Shown here: one piece after another, positions 49,172 to 61,809 of the stretch | Layout: every line of letters starts with the position of its first letter | Numbering within the stretch: position 1 is the stretch's first letter | From: Monosporascus cannonballus | Taxonomy: Eukaryota > Ascomycota > Sordariomycetes > Xylariales | DNA length: 64,000 nucleotides | Assembly: GCA_004154925.1 (NCBI GenBank) | Contig: QJNS01000032.1 | Coordinates: forward strand, 310,001 to 374,000 | Direction of reading: 5' to 3' | Notes under the pieces: generated by a model | Database searches by the model: none | Told to the model about the DNA's origin: nothing | What the model saw: only the letters and a program-made list of their open reading frames with translations | Program-made: the position numbers and the translations under genes

Positions 49172-51236
49172 TTATTATTGCGTTTAAAATCTTTTTCGAA
49201 AATTTTTTTAATTTCTTTAGGTTTCGTTATTTTATATTTTTTTACAGGTAACCTTTTTTTTAATATTTTATTTAAATTTATCGAACCTTATTATATTTTT
49301 TTCGTTTAATATGTTAAGCTGCTATATTTATTATTATTGCCGGCGTACTTTTCCTTTAAATTATACCGATTATTTTTAATTTTGTTGCAATTTGTTTTCC
49401 CATTAAGTAAATTATTTTTTATATTTGCAATAATATCCTATTATGCGTCGTTTTAATTGTCGTTCCAAAGGTTTTCTGTAAATTAACGTATTTTCTTTAA
49501 TAACTTTCTTTTTCTAGAAATCTGTAATAAATATTAACTAAAAATGAAAATCCGTAATAACATTTTAATAATACTTTTCTATTATTCGCTGGATTAATTC
49601 CTTTTCCGTTTAATAGTTATACCATCCATAATGACAAAAAGGGTTTTCTTACGGGCATTATTTTCTTTCGGGCTAGCTTTTTACTTTGGCCAGCTATTAA
49701 ACATTTCCTAGGCCTATGGTTCGAAACTATCGATATTATTACTTATCGTTTTTATTATCTCCGGTACGGTTTGAAAAATCGAATCCCTTATAATACCTAC
49801 GGGTAATTCGTTCGTAAATATGTTATTTTTATTTTTTATAATCGCGACATTTTTCTCGTTAACAATATATAGCGTATATTTTACCATATCGATCAAAGGT
49901 TCCGGGATAGATTTTTTCCATCTAATTCTAATATTCGCATAACTATCCTTATAATAGTTCTTATTATGCTTACGATACTTATTAAACCAGTTTTCTGTCT
50001 TTTCGTATTCCTTATTGAATTTTTCGCCATAAGGAACCTAAAATGTATTTAAGCCTAATTATATTAATAAATTTGCTTCCGTTCTTTTAATTCTTTTTAA
50101 CTTATTCTGTAGGTATTGGTTTCCAATTATCTTAACGGGGCTTCTTAAGTACTTTATAATACGATACCTTATGTCCCATTTTGTTACAATTATAATACTT
50201 AATTTGGCTTTAATCCTTTTTATAGATAACTCCTAATTTTATAAGTTTGAATTCCGTACCGTAAAAAGTGTTATTACGTTAAAAAATGCTAGTATTAACT
50301 ATATATTAAGGTTTGTTATTATTTTTTCCTTCAGTACCTTTGGTACGTTGTACGTATTATCGATCGTTAATCTTAATTATTATAACGATATAATCCGATA
50401 AATAATTAGGCCGATCAAACTTAAAAAATTCTTTTTGCATTTTTTTCTTTAGGCCGTCGAAAAACTTAATTATTAATATTTTTTGCTATTAATTCAATTT
50501 AACGACTAGCTAAATTAACGCACCGCCGTAATTAAATACTAATTCTTTTTGTCGTAACTATTAAATTTGTATTTCGGCTTCTATTTTTTTATTTATTATT
50601 CTGAAAATTTTTATTAATATTTATCCGAATTATTCGTAATCGTTATAAACTCGTATTATTTTTAGGTTTCCTTATTCCATTAATAAAATAACGTACTTTT
50701 TTATAATAAATTCGAACCAAATAACCGTATTTCCGGTAAATCATCTGATTACAAATTCGATTCGTATAATAAATATAACAAATTAAATAGAAAAATACTC
50801 GAAATATGCTCGATATTAAATTAAAAACACTTGTAACGTAATCGACGTTCCGTCGAAATATTCTAACTTAAAAGACTTAAAACTTTCTCCAAATTCTTTA
50901 AAACAATTTAATTAAAACCCTAGCTTATTTGAAAAAGCTTTTTAATTTCGGAAACCTTTCCCTTTTTCTCAAATTTCTCATAGGTTACTTAAAGGGATAT
51001 CGTAACATCATTATTATCTTGTTTACACTGAAAAATATATTCGTTTATTATATCAAGTCTTCGAAAAGCTTCTTTGCAAAAAAACGAGGTTTCTTCTTTT
51101 CCTTTTCGGATTCCATTCTAGTGTCCGGGTAATTAAGGACCTGGTAAATAGGTTATTTGGGTTATTTGCTAATAGATATAACGTTCATCGATATTACCCG
51201 AAGTTTAACGGTACTGCTAAACAAAAATTTGCAACG
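49172..51236 (-). pseudogene. gag and protease region of G (type 2 gag)
   Basis: Minus strand, the continuation of G after E. An open piece at 49714-49896 (60 residues, starting MIDMVKYTLYIVNEKN) is the segment next to protease that is shared by all elements. Upstream in sense, type 2 gag spans about 50000-51120 and is homologous to 17787-18870. It is heavily stop-interrupted. The leader before the right LTR reads CGTTGCAAATTTTTGTTTAG in sense. Confidence 0.8.
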
Positions 51237-51634
51237 TATAACGGCTAAAAAGTTTAACTAATTATTAAACTTTAATCGTACAGATTTATATTAATAGGAA
51301 TATCGTAAAAATCTGAATAATAAATACAATAATCCTATTACCTTTCGTAATTCCAAAAATACCCTAAGTAACGATATTATATTACAAACTAAAGTTATCT
51401 AAATTATGGAAATAATAAGCGTATGTATCCTTATTCTGGCTTAAAGTACTTAAATAACTTAAACCTTTAAGCCCGTTAAGCCCTTTAAGTTTCTTTGCCG
51501 GCTTAAAGGGCTTAAAGTGCTTGGCACCTTAAAACCTCGGAACCGGTCACGTGACTTCTTGGCGGTGGTAGGGGTTTTATTTTTTTCGTAGGCTCGACTG
51601 TCTGCAAGAAAACCAAGACCGTTAGGTTATAACA
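51237..51634 (-). repeat. Right LTR of G (5' LTR in sense)
   Basis: TATAACGGCTAAAAAG to GTTAGGTTATAACA, then the TSD copy AAAGA. It aligns with 31306-31703 over its whole length. Confidence 0.93.
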
Positions 51635-51639
51635 AAAGA

Positions 51640-54182
51640 TTAATTACCGAAAAGGTTTTATGTGACTTTTTGCCCGGTTATCTCGTATTTGTCGTTCATA
51701 GCAATAATGCCAAGTAAAAGGTATTAAGTTTGTCAATCGCGCCGTTTAACCCTTAAACGAATCCGATATTTTATAAGAATATTTTTTTATAAACTTTTAA
51801 GTATTCTCGGAATTTGAATATTTTTATTTTAGTTTATTAAACATTAAGTATATTTAATATTTTATTTCGAAAACCTTTTTTATTGTATATATAGTTTTAT
51901 TTTTCATTTTTGGATTATTTCGTTCTGTAAAATTTTAATAGTATTTGCTCTGAACGTAAATAAAAAAAATATAAAACACTGAATAATATTTAACTTTAGA
52001 AAAAAAATGCAGTTATTAATTACTTTTTAAGATTTTCTTTATAATTTTATTTAGACCGATATATTTAAAATCGAACTTTTTGTTAAATGTTTTTACTTTA
52101 ATATATATATAATGAAATATAGTATTTTTTCTCTTTAAAAGATTAACTTGTTGAATTCTTTTTATTTATAACACTTATTTATTTAATTAACTTCTAAGAA
52201 TAGTTTTTAATGGCTTTTTATAAGATACTGTAACGTAAATATTATTTTAATATTTTTATAACAACTGGTATTATAAATTAATTAAATAATATGTAATTTT
52301 GGATCGATTAATTCGCTTAGAATTTATGCATTATCGCAAATACGTTTTTATTATTTAATTTAATCGTTTAATTGATCAGTCCGTTTAAGGTCGAAAAACG
52401 TTAAATAATTTATAATTTAAGTTGATTTGAACTATAAGGTTTTGTTAAAATTTTAAAGTAAACCAAATTGTTTGATTGGAAATAAGTTTATATAATAATA
52501 CGTATATATTAAATTTGTTTTTAAAAATCCATATTATTTAATCGGTATAAATATTTTGTTAATAAAAAATTAAAAAAACTTTCAAATCGATTAACAATAA
52601 GGAAAATATTATCGTAACATGTTTTTGTTATTAGAGTTTTAAAAAAAAGAAAACTTAATAATAAAATCTATAAGAACGGAGTTTTGTAGTTTTCTTCAAA
52701 TTAATAATGATTAAAATGATTACATAGCTTATATCGTTATATCTTAACCTTATTTTAAAGATTATATTATTGTTATATTCTTAAAATTATTACCTTTATT
52801 TTAATAATTTAATAAATACGTTAAAATTATTTTAAAGGTTTATAGATTTCTGAGTATCTATGTAATTCATCTTAAAATATATTACGTATTAAGTTGATTT
52901 ATTAATAGTTATAAATTTTTTAACTTCTATATTTGTCTTGTTTTAATAAATTATCATTATATTATCTAACTTTTAATATATAATATATAATATATCTCGG
53001 ATTATTACAATTATTTATAGGTATAAGAATTTTTCTATAATAATAACGAAATTTATATAGTTAATTTTAAATTAAGTGTTTTTTTGAAATTGATTATTTA
53101 TTTAAAATGTTAGTTTTTATAGTTTTTAAGCTTTGTTTATAAATAATAACAAAATCGAAATTCGCCCTTTTTTTACGTGTTGTAATTATCGTCTAGTAAA
53201 TTCTTTAGTTGCAATAAAACGGGTAAATCTTTGATAACTGGTGTAAACCTTAACCTAATAAAGATTTTCTTAAAGAAAATACCTATATTCTCGAAAAAAC
53301 ATAATGATAACTATAAGGTCCGCATCGAGAATAACGTAATTTAGTTTGGTTCCTTTTAATTTATACCCAAAAAATAACGAAATATTATTTGTATTAATTA
53401 TTTTCTTATTCGATTACTTCGTTGATTAAGTAATCGGAAACATCGGTTTTTAATTTAACAGAACGTATTAAATTATATAATTATTTTTAAATTATATATA
53501 TTTAATATTAATTTGCTTATAATTAGATTTTAATTATATTCAAAATCTGTTTTAATTATAATATTTTTAAATAAATTTGGATAAAGTTTTTATATTGATT
53601 AACAGATTTGAAAACTATTGAGATTGTTTTAATTAGAATACAAACTTATTATTTTGTAATTATAGCAATTTTCTTAACTTTCAATTTAATATATCTTGAA
53701 ATATTGATATATTTTAAATATTTAATTTGTTATTTGTAGAAATGGTTTTTCTTTACGTTCATTAATAGTTTAAGGTTTTATAAAACCTAAAAAACATTAT
53801 AAGCGTATCTTAAATATATATCTTTTTCGTTTTCAAATAAATAAAAATAGTGTTAAAGTAATATACGATAAAAGTATAAAGAGATTTTCGTAATATAAAA
53901 TTTTTTATTCGCTAAAAAATTACTAGTATATTGGTAAATTTTAATAATATAACTAACTAATTATATAATTCGTATTTTGATTTAAAAGCCGTTTTGATAC
54001 TTATTCTTTCGTAATTTTTATTACATTATAATATATTTTTAATATTAAATATTTAGAATTATTTAGTTTTATAAAATTCGGTTTTAATTTTAATAGCTGA
54101 AAGTATTAATATTTAAGTTTTCATAATAACGTTATTTAATTATCGGTATTTAATTATGAGTTGTAATTTATTATTTTTCAAG
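51640..54182 (-). pseudogene. pol of F, 3' half, cut by H
   Basis: Minus strand, directly after the G target duplication. It corresponds to the chromodomain-end to RT part of the other elements and is the most decayed copy. The RT motif reads YFNT (53849-53860). It stops where the LTR of H begins at 54183. Confidence 0.75.
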
Positions 54183-54574
54183 TGTTATGACTCAACCGGA
54201 CTTGGCCTACAGAAATGGTCAAAGTAGAACCAGGGAATTACGTTATTCAAGAGTACGTAACGAATGCTTAGAAGAAGTCTACTTCGTACGATTAATTAAT
54301 ATGGAATAATTATTTAGCAAAGCTTTATTAAACAAAAATAAATAGTTACAATAAAATAAGATATATATATTTATTATTTTTATAATTTAGATAAGTTGAA
54401 TTTATAATACTTCTTAATATTAATGGTTTATAATATAACGTTATTATTTAAACACTTTTAGTATTACGAAACGTAATTAAGTTATTTTAGTATTTTAAAG
54501 TTTTACGATATTTTTATCAAGATAAACTCATATAACTTAAGTTTAACAATTAATTAGATTATTTAACCGTTATA
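54183..54574 (+). repeat. Left LTR of H
   Basis: TGTTATGACTCAACCGG to TTTAACCGTTATA. The U3 differs from the other elements (no GGCTTAA array) but the R-U5 half is of the family. It is the only LTR of H. Confidence 0.88.
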
Positions 54575-57500
54575 CTTTAAAAGTTTTTATTTAATAATAT
54601 TATTAAAATTTAAGCAATATCGCCGATATTATGTTTATTAGCATGTAATCGGAAGAGACTATTTACTAGGTCTCCGATAACCCGAATACTGAAATAAAAT
54701 CCGAGAAAAAAATAACCTCGTTTTTTTCGCGAAAAAGTTTTACAATGCCTGGATGTTATGAACAAACGTATTCTTTAGCTTGAAAAGGACAATAACGACC
54801 TTACGACGTTCTTTTAAGCCGCCCATAAAAAGCGTAAGGAAAAAGAGAAGGTTTCTGAAGTTGGAAAGCCTTTTCGAACGAGCTAGGTTATTTAGCTAAA
54901 TATTACTAAGGAACTAGAAAAAGCTTTTAAACCTTTTAAGCGAGAATTGTTTTAATAAAACCTTAACCAAGTTATAAGTGTTCTTAACATTGAATATATG
55001 TTAAGTACTTTTCTATTTAATTAATTACGCTTGTTATACGAATCGAATTCGTAATTAGATAACTTATCGGGGATATAATTATTTAGTTCGAACTCGCGAC
55101 AAAGGAATACGTTATCCTGCTAATAGAAAAACAAAATCGAGAAATAATGTAAATTTATGATAATTCCGAACAATGTAAGTAAATATTAACTAAAACCTTC
55201 AGGATAATAAACGAAAAAAACAAAGGCCGAAATACAAATCTAGCAGTTACATTAAAAGGGATTAGCATCTAATTACGGTAAAATGCTTATTTAGCTAGCA
55301 TTTAAGCTAATTTAGGAATAAAAATATTAATAATTAACCTTTTCTGATGGTTTAAAAAAGAGTATAAAAAAACTTTTTAAGTTGAATCGGCTTAATTATT
55401 TATTAGATTATATAGTTATAGTAATTAAGATTATCGATCGATAATATGCTTAACGTATTAAAAGTATTAAAAAGTAATAATAAACCCCGATATAAGGTTA
55501 ATATTAATACTATTCGACGTAATAACATTTTTTACAATACAGAACCAAGACTTATAAAATTAAAGGCCACCTATAAAAACACTAGAACTAAATTAAATAC
55601 TTTAACTTTAATAGGATAAGACATAAGGTAGAATGGTATAAAATAACGAAAAAACATCACTAAGACAATTGGAAATCCGTATCCGAAAGATAGTCTAAAG
55701 AAAACCCAAAAACGAAAACAAATCTATTAACATAATTCGGCCTAAGTACGTATTAAACCCGCTATTGCGAAGAGTCCAATAAGGGATACGAAAAGCCAAA
55801 AAGCTGGCTTAATAAGTATCGCGCCGATAATAAAAAGAATTATAAGGATAATTACGAAAATACCAGGATTAAACAGAAAATATTTGCCCCGGAACCACTA
55901 ATCGATACGGCAGAAAACATGCTATATATTGTCGACGACGGGAATATCTTGATTATGAAAACTGGAAATAATATAATTACGAAAAAGTTACTCGCATATA
56001 TTATTATACGCGATTTAACTTTTCAAACTGAATTGAAAATAATAAAATTAACGAATAATGCTATCGATATTTTTGATTTATAACTCTAGAACTCGATATT
56101 TACTAGCTAGCCAAAGCAGAAAGCTGGCCTAAAAAGAAGCAATGCCGATTGGAAAACCTTTTCTGTTATTGCGAATAATATAATTATTAAACGAAAAAGG
56201 AATTAATCTAGAATATAATAGAAAAGTATTGCCAAAATGTTATTCTAAATCTTTATTTTTAATTGGTACTTATAATAAACCTTAATAAAAAAGGTATTAA
56301 AAAAGAAATACGTTAATTTATAAAAAAGCTTTAAAATAATAGTTAATATAACGTATAATAGGATACGGTCAAAATTATAAGAAAATAATTTATTAAATAG
56401 AAAAACAAATTACAACAATATTAAAAACAATTTATATAATTCGAAGAAACAGTATGCCGATAATAACGACAAATATAATAACTTAACGTATTATATCTAG
56501 AAGTATAAATAAGGTTCGACAAATTCGAAAAGAAATTAAAAATGGGTTATTTTTAAGAAAACCGCAAAATAACGAAATCTAATGGAATTAAAAGGAATCT
56601 ATAAAATGGACTTTAAATATAACGATAAAAGCCGTTAATAATTTTATCATTTTGGATATACAAATCGGAACGTATTAGTATACTGAATTGGGGTAAAGGA
56701 GAATTGGGCTTGATTAGTGCGGATGACCATTTTATGTCACGATACGGAATGGGAATGTCAAAATGAAGAACTTAAATCCGATTATATTGCTGGTGTTGAA
56801 CCTGGATAACTGAAATGACAGAAAATATGCTGAGTGGTGATTTTTCGCGGGGTAATGCCTAGGGGTAGAGCCCATGGCGAAAAAGAACTTCTTAATATAC
56901 ATGCGAGACCCGGGCTTTCTGATCAGCCGAGCCTAATTATAGGTGTAACACCCCGCCCCACTTCAATACCGTAATAGTAAATTACGGAGCTCTGGGCGAA
57001 AATTATATTATACCAAATATAGTTAATAGGCTTAAACTGCCATGGAGATATAAGTTAGAACCCTATATAGTTACGAATGTCGAAAGTTAGGAATTTGCTT
57101 ATAATAACGGGAAAATTATGCGCGAAATTGATTACTTCGAGATTTTTGATCAAAAGCGATATTAAATAGTGAATTTCGATAGTATTTTATTTGAAAATTA
57201 CGATATGATCTTAGGATTATTATAAATACGCTAATACGGAATCTTAATTAATGAAAAGATTGGCCAGGTAAAATTTACCTTATATTCCGTTAATAGGTAA
57301 AAAAGGAAAAAACGGATATTTTAATATTCGATGGAAAATGCTAACAAATATAAGCATAAGGATACGACAAATCCCTTATTATCTAAAGGGATAAAATTTA
57401 AAAAGAAAATGGGCATTAAAGAAAAACATAACGTATTATTATTATTATGAAAGCGACATTAAAACAAGTAAATAATAACTTAAAAGAACAGCCTTAAAAG

Positions 57501-60400
57501 TTAAAAAATATAATCAATATGCTACCATAATATTACCGATATAAATAACTATTAAAAAAGGAGCTTAATACAGAGTTATTAAAATATAGCGAATAAAATT
57601 ATAAGATAATCCGTAAAGAAAGTTTTTCGAAAAAGTTTTACCTTATTTATAATTTTAATAAAAACAAATTACGCGTTTTTTTTAAAAAAATAACTAAAAG
57701 AATCGGTTATAAAAAGAATGAATTCGACTTTCGAAATTACCGGCAGAATATCTAATACTTTTCGTATTTAAAAGAAAACAGAAAATTACGACTTGTAATA
57801 AATTACCGATAATTAAACGATATTATTATCAAAAATCGAATATTATTACTTTTAATTACGAAGATAAAAAATTTGATTTTACGAAGTTAATTAGATTAGA
57901 GTATTTGATTTTAAAGATAAATATAACTTTATTAGGATTAAAAAAATATAAATAAAAAATAACATTCAAAACGAAATACGGATAATTTAAATATTTGGTT
58001 ACGTTAATTGGATTTATAAACGTGTTAATAACCTTTTAATAAATAATTAATTATATGCTACCAGAATACTTCGATATTTTTGTCGTATGCTACCTCGACG
58101 ATATTCTTATATTTTTAAAAACAGAAAACGCATATGCAGGATATGTTTATAAAACTTTTTAAATTTTATAAAACGTAAAGCTATTTGTTAATACAGAAAA
58201 AATGTTAATTTTACGTGCAGAAAGTAAAATATTTGGGATATATTATTTTTCCAGGATATATCAGGATAGACCTTAAGAAAATTGCTATAATTACAAAATG
58301 GCAGACGCCAATTACGATTAAAAAGGTACAGGTGTTTGTGGGATTCGCCAATTACTATAGCAAATTTATTCGAAACTTTAGCAAGATAATTATACCTTTA
58401 ACTAATTTATAAAAAAAGATTTACATGGATGTTTAAAACAGATAAGGCGTTTCAGGAAATTAAAGATGTAATTATTACCGAATTAGTACTGATTATATAT
58501 AATTTAACCCGCCCCGTTAAATTAAAAACCGATATTTCCGATTACGCGTTAGGCGTAATAATCGAATAACGAAATAATTAAGGTAAATTACACCTTATTA
58601 TATTCTTTTTATATAAGTTAAAAGGAGCCGAATTTGATTACGGTATTCCAGATAAACAATTTATGGTCATTATTATAGCTTTCCGAGAATTCAGGTACTT
58701 CCTAAAGGGAAACTTGTATCAAGTTAAGAATTATACGGATTATCAAAATCTTACCCGATTTATTACGACCAGAAAATTTACAAAATAATAATTTCGTTAC
58801 GCGGAAAAATTGTTGAATTTCGATTTCGTTATTATCCATAAAAAGGGCTTAGAAAATAGCAAAGTCGATGTTTTAAGCAGGTGACCAAATTTCGAAAAAA
58901 GATTAGTTAAAATTAGCCATATAATTTTAAATACTATTATAAAAGAATTTTTACATCCGTAATAGATGGTGACAGTTTGAATAGTATTTAAAAATATATA
59001 TCAAAAAATCTAGCAGTATAACGACGGTGTTTCACAAAAGAAAAAAATGGACAAAATACAAGTCCTAGAAAAATACCAGAGAGATCTAGTACAAAAAATA
59101 TACGAACATCCGTTATATAGATATCTAAGGATCCATAAGACCTTAAAACGGCGTTAACGTATATATTCTTTTCCCAGAATAAAATAAATGATACAAAAAA
59201 TAATCCAGTAATACGATATTTGCGCCAGAATAAAAGCTTGACGATATAAGCTTTACTGAAAATTACAGCCAGTATTAGTTGCAAAGCGATTATAGTATTT
59301 ATTTATATTAGACTGTATTAGTAAACTTTTTATCTCGGAACAATTAGTTATAAAAATATATTACGATAGCATTTTTGTAATTATTAATCGATTTACCAAA
59401 ATTTCCTATTTTCTACCATATTATAAGAACATATACGTCAAACAAATAACAAATTCTTTTTTCAGATACATTTTTAACATATACGGGTTATTAATAAAGA
59501 TTGTTTTCAATAAAAGATTAATATTTGTATCTAAATTTTAGCAAAGTCTTATAATACAAATCGGCCTAAACTCTACGTTATTTAACGTTTTATACTATAA
59601 ATAAATAAAGAAGGAAATAAAATGAACTAATTAAATTTTGGGAATTTATTTACGATATTACATTAATTACGAACAAAATAACTGAGCTAAGAAATTACCA
59701 ATTGTACAACTAGCTTATAATACCAGCTATGACGAAAGTTTGAAAATAATACCTGCAAACGCGAATTTTAGTTTTATTTTAAAAGTTTACAAAGAAATAC
59801 GTAATAACGGTTTAATTAATATTAAAGTAATCCTTATATCTAAATAGTTACGATAATTGCATTAAGAAATAAAAATAGAATTAAAGTTCGTACGTAATCA
59901 AATTACGTAAGTATTATAATTAAAAAAAATTAAAAGGATTAATTTTCGGAAAAGGGAGATAGTTTTTTTAATTACAAAAAATATCCAAATAAAACAAGCT
60001 AGCAAAAAATTCGATTTTAAATATATCGGTCCATATAAAATCGCCAAAAATTCTTAAAAAACAACTATTAACTGGAACTTCCACCTAAGGTTAAATTCAA
60101 TCCGGTTTTCTATATTTCCTTGTTCGAATTAACGACAGATATTATTGTAATGCGTAACGAATAAAACGATATGTAAGTAAAAAACGAATAATTATATAAG
60201 GTGGAAAAAATACTCGATTTACAGAAACAAAACGGATTTATTTAATATCTGATTAAGTGGAAAAGGTACTCGGATTCCGAAAACATCGGAGAACCGGCCA
60301 AAAATCTTATTAGCGCCCAGCGCCTATTAAAAAGCTTTTATTAATAACGCCGGAAGCGTGTTACGAAATATTTAGATTAATAGTTAACCAGTTAATAACG
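54575..60400 (+). pseudogene. gag-pol of H (type 2 gag)
   Basis: Plus strand. The gag at 54650-55780 parallels that of C. Protease-adjacent sequence lies near 55880-56060. RT keeps CYLDDIL (YLDD codons 58091-58102). An open piece at 58215-58412 (KVKYLGYIIFPGYIRIDLKK, then VQVFVGFANYYSKFIRNFSK) is the RT thumb. The integrase core is near 59330-59560 and the chromodomain-like end near 60230-60340. A 282-bp insertion interrupts it at 56684. Stops are present but fewer than in F. Confidence 0.86.
56684..56965. mobile_element. Small 282-bp terminal-inverted-repeat (MITE-like) insertion in H
   Basis: Flanked by ATAC on both sides (56680-56683 and 56966-56969); without it the sequence reads AGTATACCGTAAT as in the other elements. 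The ends are inverted: TGAATTGGGG at the left, and CCCCACTTCA at the right whose complement is TGAAGTGGGG. Inside, composition is normal and no RIP signature is visible, in strong contrast with the host element. No ORF of note. It is probably a MITE inserted after RIP, or too short to be a RIP target; a SINE is less likely given the inverted ends. Confidence 0.72.
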
Positions 60401-60417
60401 TTAAAGGTTGCCCAATT

Positions 60418-60808
60418 AGATAGAGATGAGATCGATACGGACGCGGTTATCTTTACTATTAACTATTTTTATTCTCATTCGAAACGTTCGAATTCCTTTA
60501 TCGTTTCAGCACCTCTAATATTATGACGAAATATTTCGATGCCCCGACGACGAAAAAGTCGTCGTTATCTTTGAAAACGATTTAATTTGTTGGCAGCAGT
60601 CCGTAACGCCTTTCGAGCCTGTTTTTTTCGCGCTTTAAACGATCTTTTTTATATAAAGGTTTTTTGTATTTCGCCTTAAACGGCCAAAAAACGTCGCAGG
60701 GACTGCCGTGACGAATATATCGCGCATATTTGGTGGAGTTACGAAAAACCGTATATTCTATCCTTTCCTTTTCGCAATAAGAACAAGAAGGTATGTTAAA
60801 TTTATAAT
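60418..60808 (-). pseudogene. Antisense ORF of H: Zn2Cys6-like remnant, N-terminus deleted
   Basis: Reverse strand. It reads FNIPSCSYCEKERIEYTVF, then Y-AR-Y-IRHGSP-C-DVF: spacing CX2CX6CX8CX2CX6C with positions 1, 2 and 6 still Cys and the rest Tyr. It is the copy with most cysteines kept. YKKDRLKREK follows, then a one-base slip, then ALRTAANKLNRFQR and RRLFRRRGIEIFRHNIRGAE. The start is missing because of the deletion at about 60808. Confidence 0.7.
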
Positions 60809-61809
60809 GGCTTTCTGGTAACCTTTTTCCATTTTGTACTGGAATAATGCCTTTTCTATTTGGTAATTATATTACTTTTAATAACAACAAGGGTTTTCTT
60901 ACGGGCATTGTTTTTTTTTTTTTTCAAATTAGCTTTCTCTTTCGGCTCATTTTTGAATATCTCTTAGGGCTATGGATCCAAAATATTGATACCATTATTT
61001 ATCGTTCTTATTATTTCCGGTTCTGTTCGAAAAATCGAATCTTTTATAATATATACGGGTAATTCGTCCGTAAATGTATTATTTCTATTTTTCGTAATGG
61101 GAATATTCTCGTCGTCAACAATATATAGTATGTATTTTGCCGTATCGATAAAAGATTCCGGGACAAACTTTTTTTATTTAATTCTAATATTTTCGTAGCC
61201 ATTTTTGTAATATTTCTTATTATAATCGTAATATTTATTAAGTTAGCTTCCTAGCTTTACGCATTCCTTATTAGACTTTTCGTTGTAGAGGACCTGGTAC
61301 GTATTTGAGCCGAATTATGTTAATGGGTTTATTTTTGTTTTTCTGATTTTCTTTAAGTTATTTCTCGGGTACGGGTTTTTAATTGTTCTGATAAGGCCTT
61401 TTAGATACCTTGTATTATGTTATCTTATACCCCATTTTATTGGAATTAAAATATTTGATCTGGTTCCAATCCTTTTTATAAGTGGTTTTTAATTTTATAA
61501 GCTCTGGTTCCGTGTCGTAAAAAATATTACCGCGTTAAGGAACGCTCGTATTAGCCGTATATCGAGGTTTGTTATTATTTTTTCCTTTAGTACTTTTAGT
61601 ATATTAAGCGTATTATCGATTGTCGATCTTAATTATTATAACGATATAATCAGATAAATAATTAGGTCGATTAAGCTTAAAAAGCTTTTTTATACTTCCT
61701 TTTTTAGGCCGTCGAAAAACTTAGTTATTAATTTTTTGTCCTTAATTTTGCTTAAAAGCTGACTGAAAGAATATATTGCCGTAACTGGATATTAATTTTA
61801 TTTATTATA
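60809..61809 (-). pseudogene. gag/protease region of F, first part
   Basis: Minus strand. The segment at 60985-61200 is the complement of the protease-adjacent block shared by all elements. Type 2 gag sequence continues to 61809, where transposon K is inserted at a TA. Confidence 0.75.

Larger units (their letters stand above)
31306..51634 (-). mobile_element. Chromovirus G (gag type 2), nested in F, broken by D and E
   Basis: A minus-sense element with 398-bp LTRs (31306-31703 and 51237-51634) and perfect TSD AAAGA (31301-31305 and 51635-51639). Internal order: antisense ORF 31807-32282, D insertion, pol 38977-42423, E insertion, gag/protease 49172-51236. Without D, E and their duplicated sites it is about 6.9 kb, the size expected for the family. 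Confidence 0.92.
54183..60808 (+). mobile_element. Chromovirus H (gag type 2), nested in F, 3' end deleted
   Basis: A plus-sense element starting with an LTR at 54183-54574, followed by type 2 gag, pol and a minus-strand ORF. Near 60808 it changes without any LTR into the gag/protease region of F. The putative left TSD is TCAAG (54178-54182), but no partner exists. A deletion removed the 3' LTR of H, the N-terminal part of its antisense ORF and the adjacent RT-to-protease part of F. H also carries a small insertion at 56684-56965. Confidence 0.85.

Noticed and set aside
50929..51132. 67-codon plus-strand frame
   Set aside because: It is the complement of the type 2 gag of G; the coding strand is minus.
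58988..59284. 98-codon minus-strand frame
   Set aside because: It is antisense to the integrase N-terminal region of H and is not shared as an open frame by the other copies.
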